A DNA stretch of 18,461 bases, from NCBI GenBank assembly GCA_001603335.1, contig LUYR01000612.1, positions 1-18,461 of the forward strand. Direction: 5' to 3'. Shown here in pieces: positions 1 to 7,364 of this stretch. Below the pieces are notes generated by a model. The model ran no database searches. It saw only the letters and a program-made list of their open reading frames with translations, and was not told the DNA's origin. Source of the DNA: Rhodospirillales bacterium Alpha_05 (lineage in GTDB: Bacteria; Pseudomonadota; Alphaproteobacteria; Rhodospirillales; Rhodospirillaceae). Both the position numbers and the translations under genes were made by a program. Position 1 is the stretch's first letter. Each line of letters opens with the position of its first letter.

Positions 1-504
1 GCGGGCACCGCGCTGCTGCGCGCGCTCAGCGCCTGCCCCGACGGCATCGCGCGCCTCTCCGACACCCTGCCCGGCACGCCCGAGACCTCCTGCAATCTCG
101 GAGTGATCTCCACCGACGCGACGTCGGCGCGGGTGGTGTGCATGGTGCGTTCGAGCGTCGACACCGCGCGCGACGCGCTCTGTGCCCGCATCGCCGACGC
201 CTTCGCCCTCGCGGGCGGCAGCGCCGAGCTGGGCGCGCCCTACCCCGGCTGGCAACCGAAGCCGGACGCGAAAATCCTGTCGTTGCTGAGCGAAACCCAG
301 GCCCGCCTGCGCGGCGAGACGCCGGAGATCACCACGATCCACGCCGGCCTGGAATGCGCGATCCTGGGCGCGGCCTACCCGCGCTGGGAGATGGCTTCGT
401 TCGGCCCGACGATCCGCAACCCCCACTCGCCCGACGAGCGGGTGTCGATCTCGAGCGTCGGCCACTTCTGGGGCCTGCTCACCCAAACCTTGGCGGCGGT
501 CTGA
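1..504 (+). CDS. pepD: Aminoacyl-histidine dipeptidase (PepD, M20 family), C-terminal part
   Basis: Partial gene, open at the left edge; about 167 C-terminal residues are visible in frame 1, ending at TGA 502-504. The family is a cytosolic zinc peptidase that cleaves Xaa-His dipeptides such as carnosine. Seen in the sequence: an ETSCNLG segment near base 90, the HAGLEC motif at about 340-357, and SFGPTIRNPHSPDE ending near 438. All three line up with the end of the PepD catalytic domain. In the family the His of the HSPDE motif (codon 424-426) is a zinc ligand. The usual Gly after HAGLEC is Ala here. An internal GTG at 103 could be mistaken for a start, but the homology continues upstream to base 1, so it is not one. 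The protein is normally about 480-500 residues, so roughly two thirds lies outside the window. Family assignment is confident; substrate range is not shown. Confidence 0.88.
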   Translation, partial: AGTALLRALSACPDGIARLSDTLPGTPETSCNLGVISTDATSARVVCMVRSSVDTARDALCARIADAFALAGGSAELGAPYPGWQPKPDAKILSLLSETQARLRGETPEITTIHAGLECAILGAAYPRWEMASFGPTIRNPHSPDERVSISSVGHFWGLLTQTLAAV

Positions 505-520
505 CCGACGCCGCCAAGGC

Positions 521-543
521 AACCCGCTCGCTTAGAGCGGGTT
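521..543. terminator. Hairpin between convergent genes, no U-tract
   Basis: A perfect 9-bp stem (521-529 with 535-543, AACCCGCTC/GAGCGGGTT) closes a 5-nt loop that contains the stop codon of the minus-strand gene. It sits between the convergent pepD end (504) and the end of the 532-1560 gene. Neither side has a T-run, so it may act as a transcript-end stabiliser or a weak bidirectional terminator rather than a classical intrinsic terminator. Confidence 0.45.
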
Positions 544-1560
544 GTTGTCGACCGTCGGCGTGAGGGCATCGAACAGCTGGCGCGAGTTGACGATCTCGCG
601 CGGCAGTTCGAGCCCGGCGCGGCCACGGGTGAGCAGCACCACCGGCTTCTCCTGCGCCATGGTGATGCGATAGGGCTTGCCCTCCCAGACGAACGGATCG
701 AGCGCCTTGGCCATGCCGTCGATGAAGCCGTCGGGCATCCACGGCAGCGCGGTGGCGTGGAGCTGCGCCTTCGCCTCGGTGAGTTGCTCGGCCAGCACCG
801 CGTCCACCGGGCGCTGGTCGTTGGTGTCCTCGGCATGGCGCATCGCGCCCTTGCGCACCCCGCCCAGGTCCTTCATCGCGAAGCCGAGGTCGGAGATCGC
901 CACCTGCTCGGCGGTGCGGCCCAGCTGCGCACCCATCACCAGGAGCGCCATCGCGGGCGGCAGGTTAGCCTCCATGGCGCGGCCCGCGCCCGCCGCCGCT
1001 TCCGCCATCGCCTGGTTGTCGAGGCCGATGATCTTGGCCTTGATGCCGAAGTCGATGGTGTCGCGCAGGGTGAGCACGCCGCCGAGGCTGATCGTCTTCG
1101 TCGGGTCGTCGATGCGGTAGTCGACCGATGCGTCCACCAGCATTTCGGTGGTGCCGTGGGCCGCGAGCGCCTCGGCGTCGCCCTCGTAGGAACAGGCGAC
1201 GCCCTTTTCCTTGCACAGCCGCGCCCATTCGGCGAAGGCGAGGTGCGCGCCGCTGATCGCCCCGGAGAAGCGGGTGGCGTTGCCCGCTTTGTCCTCGGCG
1301 TAGTCGGTGACCGCGAGGCGGTCGATGCGCCACACCGGCTCGCCCTGCTCGCTGACGACGAGATCGTCGATCGACCCGCCGCTGCCGATAAGGTCGACGT
1401 CGACCTTGCCGTAGGATACCTGGCCGGTCATCCCCAACGCCGCGACCTGGGCGTCGATGCGCTCGCGGACCTTCTTCTCGGCGGCGAATTCCGCCGCCTT
1501 GTAGCCGCCCGCGGCGACCACGCAAAGCACCCCGACACCGACCAAAAGCTTGCGTCGCAT
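532..1560 (-). CDS. Membrane-anchored protein of unknown function
   Basis: A 342-residue protein that I cannot assign to a named family. Residues 1-25 are a basic start (MRRK) followed by a hydrophobic segment of about 17 residues, consistent with an N-terminal membrane anchor or uncleaved signal. The rest is soluble and acidic, so it is likely periplasmic. After the anchor come a charged helix (AAEKKVRERIDAQVAAL) and a beta-rich stretch (GQVSYGKVDVDLIGSGGSI). That pattern is reminiscent of DUF945/AsmA-like envelope proteins, but only as a general resemblance. Two Cys (in RLCKEKGVACSYE, around residue 115) are spaced to form a disulphide. The ATG at 1560 is supported by a purine-rich Shine-Dalgarno (AAGGAAG) about 6 nt upstream. 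rlmJ lies 218 nt upstream on the same strand; whether they are cotranscribed is unclear. Confidence 0.75.
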   Translation of the reverse strand: MRRKLLVGVGVLCVVAAGGYKAAEFAAEKKVRERIDAQVAALGMTGQVSYGKVDVDLIGSGGSIDDLVVSEQGEPVWRIDRLAVTDYAEDKAGNATRFSGAISGAHLAFAEWARLCKEKGVACSYEGDAEALAAHGTTEMLVDASVDYRIDDPTKTISLGGVLTLRDTIDFGIKAKIIGLDNQAMAEAAAGAGRAMEANLPPAMALLVMGAQLGRTAEQVAISDLGFAMKDLGGVRKGAMRHAEDTNDQRPVDAVLAEQLTEAKAQLHATALPWMPDGFIDGMAKALDPFVWEGKPYRITMAQEKPVVLLTRGRAGLELPREIVNSRQLFDALTPTVDNNPL

Positions 1561-1746
1561 TCCCGTCTTCCTTCCTGAAAAAACATTGGATTCCGCGCCT
1601 CTGGCGCGTCACCCGCGATTACTGTGAAGCATCTCACTGACACTCAATCGCAAATACCTAAAGATGCTTTTCAACGCCTGCGACCAGCACCCCTCGACAT
1701 CCCCTCATCTCCCGCCGGTCGCGGGTTACCATCCCCAAGCCCAAGC

Positions 1747-1774
1747 AGCCCCGGTCACTCCCATGGCCGGGGCT
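1747..1774 (-). terminator. Hairpin just after rlmJ, no U-tract
   Basis: An 8-bp perfect inverted repeat (AGCCCCGG at 1747-1754, CCGGGGCT at 1767-1774) with a 12-nt loop begins 5 nt beyond the rlmJ stop codon. On the minus strand it is followed by a G/C-rich stretch, not T residues. It is a plausible 3'-end hairpin but a weak intrinsic terminator by sequence. Confidence 0.4.
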
Positions 1775-1778
1775 TCGC

Positions 1779-2588
1779 TCATCTGCCGAAGCGGCGCAGC
1801 AGGTGGGTGCCGCCGAAGCCCGCGGTCTCGAGCCACGCGCCCAGCTCCGCCGCCTCGTCTGCGAAGCGGAACGGCGGGTTGACCACCGCGACGCCGGAGC
1901 CGTAGAGGCCGCGCCCGCTGTCCGGCGCGCGGCGATGCCACTCGCTCACCACCACCTCGGCGAAGCCCGCGTCCTCCAGGCTTTCGAGCAGCATCTCGTG
2001 GCGCATCTCGGGCAGCAGCGGATACCAGATGAAATAGACGCCGCCGCGCCAGCGCGCGTGCGCCTTGGCCACCGCGGCGGGGACGCTGCGGTATTCGTCC
2101 TTGACCTCGTAGGCCGGGTCGATCACCGCGACGCCGCGCTTCTCCACCGGCGGCACCAGCGCCACCAGGGCCTCCATCGCGTCGCGACGGTGGAAATGGA
2201 CGCGCGCGTCGCCGCGCATCGTCGCCCGCAGGGTCTCGTAGGTGGCCGGGTGAAGCTCGACCGCGACGAGGCGATCGACGTCGCGCATCAGCCGCCGCGC
2301 CAGGGCGGGCGATCCGGGATAGCTGCCCTCGCCGAGCGCCGCGCGATACTCCTGGGCGAGCAGCGGCACGTCGCCGAGCCCGAGGAAGCGCGCCACCCCA
2401 TCCGCCGCCTCGCCGCCCTTCACCGCCTCCTCGGCGCGGAGGTCGTAGACCCCTTCGCCCGCGTGGGTGTCGATGACGCAATAGGGCGCGGGCTTGCGGT
2501 TGAGCGCGCAGAGCACGCGGCTGAGCAGCAAGTGCTTGTGGACGTCGGCGAAGTTGCCGGCGTGATAGCGATGAAGATAACTGAGCAT
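1779..2588 (-). CDS. rlmJ: 23S rRNA (adenine-N6)-methyltransferase RlmJ
   Basis: RlmJ uses S-adenosylmethionine to methylate an adenine of 23S rRNA (A2030 in E. coli) in the cytoplasm. The 269-residue protein starts MLSYLHRYHAGNFADVHKH, matching the family's N-terminal MLSYRHxFHAGNxADVLKH signature, which is why the ATG at 2586-2588 is chosen over an in-frame ATG at 2630. The latter lies inside an upstream terminator hairpin. Other family marks are DTHAGEG (SAM-binding motif I, about residue 40), YPGSP, VELHP, and near the C-terminus GSGVAVVNPPF. The catalytic motif IV reads DPAYE, whereas E. coli RlmJ has DPPYE. No clear Shine-Dalgarno precedes the start: the 15 nt upstream are the U-tract of the preceding gene's terminator plus GTGGCGTTC. 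The family call is secure; full activity of the variant motif is not proven. Confidence 0.92.
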   Translation of the reverse strand: MLSYLHRYHAGNFADVHKHLLLSRVLCALNRKPAPYCVIDTHAGEGVYDLRAEEAVKGGEAADGVARFLGLGDVPLLAQEYRAALGEGSYPGSPALARRLMRDVDRLVAVELHPATYETLRATMRGDARVHFHRRDAMEALVALVPPVEKRGVAVIDPAYEVKDEYRSVPAAVAKAHARWRGGVYFIWYPLLPEMRHEMLLESLEDAGFAEVVVSEWHRRAPDSGRGLYGSGVAVVNPPFRFADEAAELGAWLETAGFGGTHLLRRFGR

Positions 2589-2597
2589 GAACGCCAC

Positions 2598-2642
2598 AAA
2601 AAAGGGGGCAAGGCCCTGGCACTGTGCCAAAGCCTTGCCCCC
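2598..2642 (-). terminator. Strong intrinsic terminator of the sCache MCP gene
   Basis: On the minus strand an 11-bp G/C-rich stem (2632-2642 with 2604-2614), extended by an inner TGGCA/TGCCA stem, is followed by six T residues (2598-2603 on the complement). It starts 16 nt past the MCP stop codon and ends only 9 nt before the rlmJ ATG, so it separates the two genes almost completely. Confidence 0.9.
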
Positions 2643-2658
2643 GATGTCACCACCGAAA

Positions 2659-4353
2659 TCAGGCGGCGCGGATTTCCCCGAGCACGCGGGTCATCGCGGC
2701 CTGGAGATCGTCGGCCTGCGCGGTGAGGCTCTTGGCCTCGCGCTCGACGTCCGACGCCGCCTCGCCGGTGCGCGCCGCCGCCATGGTCACGCCGGTGATC
2801 GAGTCCGACACGCGCCGGGTGCCGTCGGCGGCTTCCTGGACGCTGCGGCTGATTTCCGCGGTCGCGGCGGTCTGTTCCTCGATCGACGCGGCGAGGCTGC
2901 TCGACACGCCGTCGATGGATTCGATCCGCTCGCTCACCGAGGCGATCGCCGACACCGCGCCTTGGGTCTGGGCCTGGACCTCGGTGATCTGCTGGGTGAT
3001 CTCCTCAGTCGCCCGCGCGGTCTGGTTGGCGAGGTTCTTCACCTCGCCCGCCACCACCGCGAAGCCCTTGCCCATTTCGCCCGCGCGCGCCGCCTCGATC
3101 GTGGCGTTGAGCGCCAGCAGGTTGGTCTGGCTGGCGATGTCGGTGATCAGGCCGACGACTTCGCCGATCTTCACCGCCGCGTCGGCCATGCCGCGCACGC
3201 GGTCGTGGGCGGCGGTGGCTTCATGGGCGGTTTCCCGCGCGTTGACCGAGGCCGCCTGAACCTGCTGCGCGATCTCGCGGATCGCGGCGGACAGTTCCTC
3301 GGTGGCGGACGCGACGGTGTTGACGTTTTCCGACGCCATCGCCGACGCGCTGCTGACCTCGCCCGCCTTCGCCGCGGAGTCCTGCGCCGCGTCGGCCAGA
3401 ACCGCCGAGGCGGTGTTGAGCTTGTGCGCGGTCGCGGACACCTGCGCGACGATCGAGCCGACCGCGCTCTCGAAGTCGTTGGCGATCGCCAGCATTCCGG
3501 CACGCCGTTCCTCGGCGATGCGGCGCTCGTTCGCCTCCTGCTGGGCTTTCAAGCCCTCGCGCTCCTGGGCGTTCACCTTGAACACTTCGAGGGCGCGCGC
3601 CATGTCGCCGACCTCGTCCTTGCGGTCGCTGCCCGACACCGCGACCGAAAGGTCGCCCCGCGCCAGGCGGTTCATGGTTCCGGTAAGGTCGCGGATCGGC
3701 GTGCTGATCGAGCGCGCGAGGAACAGGGCGGCGAACATCGTCACCGCAAGGCAGGCGGCGGCATAGGTGGCGAGCTCGAGCGACGCCTTGTCGACCTCGG
3801 CCATCAGGTCGTCGACGTAGACCCCGGTGCCCGCGTAGAGGTTCCACGGCGCGTAGCCTTTGGCGATGCTGAGCTTGTCGACCGGCACCTTGCCGCCGGG
3901 GCGGACCCGCTGGTAGGTGAGGAACACCGACCCGTGCTTCTTCACCCCCTCGATGAATTCCTTGATGAAGTAGACGCCGTTGTCGTCCTTGGACTCGAGG
4001 TAGCTCTTCTTGTTTTCGCTCGCGGGCGCGGGCGCGTAGGCGCGGCGCACGCCGTCGAGGGTATAGACGTAAATGTAGTTGTCGTTGTCGAAGCGCATCA
4101 TCCGGACCTGGTCGAAGGCCGCCGCTTTCGCCGCATCCTCGGTCATCCGTCCGGCCTTGTATTCGCCGTGGTAGCTGTCGATCACCGCGATCGCCGCATC
4201 GGTGAGATCGACCAGCTTGCTCCGCCGCTCGTCCATCATATGGTCGGAAATCACGCTGCGACCCGCAGCAAGAACGCCACAGAACCCGATGACCGTAATG
4301 ATTACCAAGCTCGCCAATTTCTTGGCGATGCTCATATTGCCCAGCGCACTCAT
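2659..4353 (-). CDS. Methyl-accepting chemotaxis protein with single-Cache sensor domain
   Basis: A transmembrane chemoreceptor (564 residues) that would pass ligand signals to CheA/CheW. Order of parts, by reading: membrane segment 1 at about 15-34; a periplasmic domain at 45-190 with single-Cache (sCache_2) hallmarks (a D-x-DNYIYVY strand, LSIAKGYAPWNLYAGTGVYVDD at its end); membrane segment 2 at 194-215; HAMP at about 214-267 (PIRDLTGTMNRLARGDLSV); then the cytoplasmic methyl-accepting coiled coil, with the conserved tip (ITDIASQTNLLALNATIEAA) at about 396-443. No C-terminal CheR-docking pentapeptide is present; it ends GEIRAA. The ATG at 4353 is preferred over an upstream in-frame start at 4470 because AAGGG lies 8 nt before it and the protein then begins just ahead of the first membrane helix. 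The related sCache fold binds small organic acids; the ligand here is unknown. Confidence 0.93.
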   Translation of the reverse strand: MSALGNMSIAKKLASLVIITVIGFCGVLAAGRSVISDHMMDERRSKLVDLTDAAIAVIDSYHGEYKAGRMTEDAAKAAAFDQVRMMRFDNDNYIYVYTLDGVRRAYAPAPASENKKSYLESKDDNGVYFIKEFIEGVKKHGSVFLTYQRVRPGGKVPVDKLSIAKGYAPWNLYAGTGVYVDDLMAEVDKASLELATYAAACLAVTMFAALFLARSISTPIRDLTGTMNRLARGDLSVAVSGSDRKDEVGDMARALEVFKVNAQEREGLKAQQEANERRIAEERRAGMLAIANDFESAVGSIVAQVSATAHKLNTASAVLADAAQDSAAKAGEVSSASAMASENVNTVASATEELSAAIREIAQQVQAASVNARETAHEATAAHDRVRGMADAAVKIGEVVGLITDIASQTNLLALNATIEAARAGEMGKGFAVVAGEVKNLANQTARATEEITQQITEVQAQTQGAVSAIASVSERIESIDGVSSSLAASIEEQTAATAEISRSVQEAADGTRRVSDSITGVTMAAARTGEAASDVEREAKSLTAQADDLQAAMTRVLGEIRAA

Positions 4354-4550
4354 CAGATGAACCCTTCGCAAAGTTATCCAGCCCCACGGCAGGATATGCC
4401 TGTCGGAGGGGGAAAACCTTACATTTCGGGCATTTAAGGACGATTGTGGAGACGCAGTGACGGCCATCACGCCCCGCGACGGGTTTTACGCGTGCGGATC
4501 TACACCCTTAGAACCAAAACGGTTTTTCCGGTACTCGTGATCCGACGCAG

Positions 4551-4570
4551 CGCAACCCGTGCAGGTTGCG
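4551..4570. terminator. Small hairpin between XRE gene and sCache MCP
   Basis: A 7-bp perfect stem (CGCAACC/GGTTGCG) with a 6-nt loop lies 36 nt past the stop codon of the minus-strand regulator at 4607. There is no U-tract on either strand. The rest of 4354-4606 holds the MCP leader and no other gene I can support. Confidence 0.3.
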
Positions 4571-4606
4571 TGTCTCAGCTTTTACCCGCGACAGCACGCG
4601 CGACTC

Positions 4607-5074
4607 CTAGCTGGCGTGCGGCCCCTGCCCGACCTCGCGCCGGACCTGCCGCAAAAGCGCCATCAGGCCGATGCGCCGCTCCTCGCCGCCATCGAAGGTG
4701 TGCACGAGATCGCTATAGAGGCGGGAGGCAAGGCGCGCCTGCTCGCCGGGAGGAAGTTGCACCCCCTCCTCGCCCGCCAACACTGCGATGCCCTCGCAGA
4801 TCCGCGAGAGCAGCGCCTCGTCGAGCCCCGAACCGTTCGTCGGCGAACCCGAAGGCGCCTCGCGTCCGGCGATCAGCCAGTCGAGCGACGCACCGAGAAG
4901 GGCGGAAATCCGCACCAGCATCTCGGGCGGAGGGAAGCTCACCCCCCGCTCCCAACCCGCAACCGTGGTCAGGGGCGCATCGAGGCGGGCGGCCATTTCC
5001 TTGCGCGCCATCGCGCCACGGGCCGCGATCAGGCGTTCGGCAAAGGGCGTGCGCGGCTTCAGCTTGCGTGCCAT
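4607..5074 (-). CDS. XRE/Cro-type helix-turn-helix transcriptional regulator
   Basis: A 155-residue cytoplasmic DNA-binding protein. Residues about 10-68 form an XRE helix-turn-helix: FAERLIAARGAMARKEMAAR, then TTVAGWERG (recognition-helix region), then FPPPEMLVRISALLGASLDW, the typical ending LLGxSLDWLIAG. The C-terminal half (from about residue 75) is helical and not recognised; it may be a dimerisation or sensing part. The ATG at 5074 is chosen over an upstream GTG at 5167 because GGAGG sits 7 nt before it and the family domain starts soon after. It is transcribed away from the MCP gene at 5446, with a 371-nt region between them that could hold its operators. Its targets are unknown; control of the neighbouring MCPs is only a possibility by location. 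Confidence 0.85.
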   Translation of the reverse strand: MARKLKPRTPFAERLIAARGAMARKEMAARLDAPLTTVAGWERGVSFPPPEMLVRISALLGASLDWLIAGREAPSGSPTNGSGLDEALLSRICEGIAVLAGEEGVQLPPGEQARLASRLYSDLVHTFDGGEERRIGLMALLRQVRREVGQGPHAS

Positions 5075-5445
5075 AGCCTCGCCTCCGCCACTGCGATACC
5101 GACCCGCGCATGCGTCAGCTCCGCCCTCGGCGTATGCGCGCACGCGCCAAAAGATAGCGCGCGCCAATAACTCAACTCAGGGTACGTTCGTTCGTTGATT
5201 ATATTAGGAAACGCGCTTACCGTTTCACTGTACATTGTGTGTTGTTCCGCTTCCTGGCCCCCGAAATCCGGGCGTTTTCGATGTCATCCCGTTAAAACGC
5301 CGGAAGAAACAACCGTGTTCCCGCGCAATGCGGATAAAGCGCGTTTGTTGCTCTTTCGGAGGTTGCAGGCAGCGGCGAAGGGCGCATTCGTAACGGCCGG
5401 ACGGGACCGACGACTCGCACCGGCCGCAGCCAGGGGGAACGGTGC
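5075..5445. other. Divergent intergenic region between regulator and MCP genes
   Basis: This 371-nt stretch has no gene I can support. It is less G/C-rich around 5165-5260, as expected for promoters. It holds a GTTC-type tandem run near 5186-5197, an inverted repeat at 5271-5301 (GGCGTTTT/AAAACGCC, 15-nt spacer, extendable by CCG/CGG with one bulged G), and the MCP ribosome-binding site AGGGGG at 5432-5437. A minus-strand TATAAT-like hexamer near 5200 lacks a good -35 partner at normal spacing. Exact promoters cannot be fixed by eye. Confidence 0.5.
5271..5301. repeat. Inverted repeat upstream of the MCP at 5446
   Basis: Perfect 8-bp arms GGCGTTTT (5271-5278) and AAAACGCC (5294-5301) with a 15-nt spacer. 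The arms extend to CCGgGCGTTTT and AAAACGCCGG if one G is bulged. Placed about 145 nt before the MCP start and 200 nt before the regulator start, it could be an operator for the adjacent XRE regulator or an RNA hairpin in a leader. Confidence 0.4.
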
Positions 5446-7134
5446 ATGCGAGGCTTCGACAATCTTCCCATGGGGCGGAAGCTGGTCTTGGTGTTCAGCG
5501 TGATTTGCGCGCTGGTCGGCGGGCTCGGAGGAGCCGCGTGGTGGAACACCGAGCGGCTCGGCAGCGAAACCCATCGGGTGCTCGACCATTGGCTGCCCGC
5601 GGTCGCGAAGGCGCGCGGCATGCAGTTCGAACTCCAGGGCCAACGCGTCACGGTCTACCAGGCGATCGTCACCGACGACGCCAAGGAGATCGCCGCCCAC
5701 ATCGCGCGGCACGACGCCTACCGCGCCGCATTCGCCACATCCCTCAAGACCTACCAATCCCTCGCCACCGACGCGGCGGAGCAGAAGCTGCTCGCCAGCA
5801 TCGCCACCGCCTATGCGGAATATTCCGACGTCGCCGCGAAGATCCTCGAATACGCGAAGAATTTCGAGGACTTCGAAGCCACCGCCTATGCCAACGGTCC
5901 GGCGCGGCAGAAGAGCGAGGCGATTTCCGCACTCCTCGACCAACTCGTCGCCACCGCCGAGGCAGGCGCCGCCGGAGCGGCGCAGACCGTCGATTCCACC
6001 CGCGCCGATGCGCGGCTCGTGGTGCTGGCGGTGGTCCTGGTGGTGTTCGGCCTCGCCGCGCTCGCGGGCGTGGCGCTGATGCGGGGCGTCGCTAACCCGA
6101 TCGTGGCGATGACCGCGGTAATGAAGCGCCTCGCCGACGGCGACCACCAGATTGCCGTCCCCGCCCACGGCCGTGGCGACGAGGTGGGGGCGATGGCCGA
6201 CGCGGTCGAGGTGTTCAAGGAGCGCGGCCTCGCCGCGGCCCGCCTCGCCGAAGAGCAGGAACAGGCGCGCCGCGACCGCGAGCAGCGCAGCGCCCGGATC
6301 GAATCCCTCACCCACGACTTCGACCGGCGGGTCTCGGAAGTGCTGGACGTGGTGTCCGGCGCCTGCACCGAAATGGACACCACCGCCCAGTCGCTTTCCG
6401 CCACCGCCGAACAGACCGACCGCCAGGCGAGCGCCGTGGCCGCCGCGTCGGAAGAGGCGTCGGCCAGCGTACAGACCGTCGCCACCGCCGCCGAGGAACT
6501 CTCCGCGTCGATCGCCGAGATCGGCCGACAGATCGCCCACGCCACCAACGTCTCCCAAGCGGCAACGGCGGAAGCCGAGCGCGTCGACACGCTCGTCCAC
6601 GGCCTCGCCGAGGGTTCGGCGCGGATCGGCGAAGTGATCAAGCTGATCACCGACATCGCCAGCCAGACCAATCTCCTCGCCCTCAATGCGACGATCGAAG
6701 CCGCGCGCGCCGGGGAAATGGGCAAGGGCTTCGCGGTGGTGGCGGGCGAAGTGAAAAACCTCGCCAACCAGACCGCCAAGGCGACCGAGGACATCGGCAC
6801 GCAGATCGGCGCGGTGCAGGCCGCCACCGGCGACGTGGTGGCGGCGATTGACGGGATCGTCGCCCGCATCGGCGAGATCGCCGAGGTCAGCGCGGCGATC
6901 GCCGCGGCGGTCGAGCAACAGGCCGCGGCCGCCCAGGAAATCGCGCGAAACGTGCAGCAGGCGGCGGCGGGGACCGAGGAAATCTCGTCCACCACCGTCG
7001 GCGTGAGCCAAGTCGCGGGCGAAACCGGGGAGGCGTCGCGGCAGGTTCTCTCCGCGTCGCGCGCGCTCTCCGCCGAGGCCGAGAGCCTCAAGGCCGTGGT
7101 CCAGGATTTTCTCGCCGGAGTTCGCGGAGTTTAA
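5446..7134 (+). CDS. Methyl-accepting chemotaxis protein, helical-bundle sensor (tandem copy 1)
   Basis: A 562-residue inner-membrane chemoreceptor. By reading: membrane segment 1 at about 12-34; a periplasmic, predominantly alpha-helical region at 38-188 (no Cache or PAS strand pattern, consistent with a four-helix-bundle MCP sensor); membrane segment 2 at 190-212; HAMP at about 212-265 (NPIVAMTAVMKRLADGD and DEVGAMADAVEVFK); then the methylation and signalling coiled coil. The conserved tip, EVIKLITDIASQTNLLALNA, lies at about 393-440. It ends FLAGVRGV with no CheR-docking tail. The ATG at 5446 has AGGGGG 8 nt upstream. It is collinear and equal in length with the next gene (7365-9053). The signalling half is nearly identical between the two while the sensor halves differ, as expected for duplicated receptors that have diverged in ligand. 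Ligand unknown. Confidence 0.94.
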   Translation: MRGFDNLPMGRKLVLVFSVICALVGGLGGAAWWNTERLGSETHRVLDHWLPAVAKARGMQFELQGQRVTVYQAIVTDDAKEIAAHIARHDAYRAAFATSLKTYQSLATDAAEQKLLASIATAYAEYSDVAAKILEYAKNFEDFEATAYANGPARQKSEAISALLDQLVATAEAGAAGAAQTVDSTRADARLVVLAVVLVVFGLAALAGVALMRGVANPIVAMTAVMKRLADGDHQIAVPAHGRGDEVGAMADAVEVFKERGLAAARLAEEQEQARRDREQRSARIESLTHDFDRRVSEVLDVVSGACTEMDTTAQSLSATAEQTDRQASAVAAASEEASASVQTVATAAEELSASIAEIGRQIAHATNVSQAATAEAERVDTLVHGLAEGSARIGEVIKLITDIASQTNLLALNATIEAARAGEMGKGFAVVAGEVKNLANQTAKATEDIGTQIGAVQAATGDVVAAIDGIVARIGEIAEVSAAIAAAVEQQAAAAQEIARNVQQAAAGTEEISSTTVGVSQVAGETGEASRQVLSASRALSAEAESLKAVVQDFLAGVRGV

Positions 7135-7158
7135 CGGTTTTTATTCCTGGCATTCCCC

Positions 7159-7193
7159 GCCCGGCGCCCGCTTCGGACGCCGGGCATTTTTTT
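7159..7193 (+). terminator. Intrinsic terminator of MCP copy 1
   Basis: An 8-bp stem GCCCGGCG (7159-7166) with CGCCGGGC (7178-7185), extended inside by CCG/CGG, is followed by A and seven T residues (7187-7193). It begins 25 nt after the stop codon at 7134. Confidence 0.93.
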
Positions 7194-7289
7194 CATTCGG
7201 ATGCGCGCTCCGCGGGCCGCAACCCAACCCGCAGTCGTACGCCCGCCATAATATAATTAATTTTGCATTCAACCCGCGGTGGGGGTTTT

Positions 7290-7305
7290 CGTGACCCAGA
7301 TCACA
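7290..7305. promoter_or_regulatory. CRP/FNR-type palindrome upstream of MCP copy 2
   Basis: The site reads CGTGACCCAGATCACA. It fits the CRP half-site pattern GTGA-N6-TCAC exactly (7291-7304) and one outer base on the right. It lies about 60 nt before the MCP ATG at 7365. The FNR pattern (TTGAT-N4-ATCAA) fits less well. A single 8-base match can arise by chance, so this is a candidate only; the cognate regulator is not in the window. Confidence 0.4.
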
Positions 7306-7364
7306 CTTACCTATCGTTGTGGACCCCCGGAGATTACACGTTTTCAGCCCTTGCGAGTTCCCCC

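Noticed and set aside
2587..4437. Open reading frame of about 616 codons on the plus strand opposite the sCache MCP
   Set aside because: Same cause: codon-position GC bias keeps the antisense frame open; composition is not protein-like and the true gene lies on the other strand.
5198..5206. Minus-strand TATAAT-like sequence before the XRE gene
   Set aside because: At 17-nt spacing the -35 position reads GAAACG, which is not a housekeeping -35 element; left as an unproven possibility.
5284..7011. Long minus-strand frame opposite MCP copy 1
   Set aside because: Gly/Arg/His-rich shadow of a receptor gene, with no ribosome-binding site or recognisable domain.
7248..7260. TATAAT hexamer in an A/T-rich patch before MCP copy 2
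   Set aside because: No -35-like sequence at 16-18 nt spacing; the patch is A/T-rich enough to contain the hexamer by chance, so I do not call a promoter.
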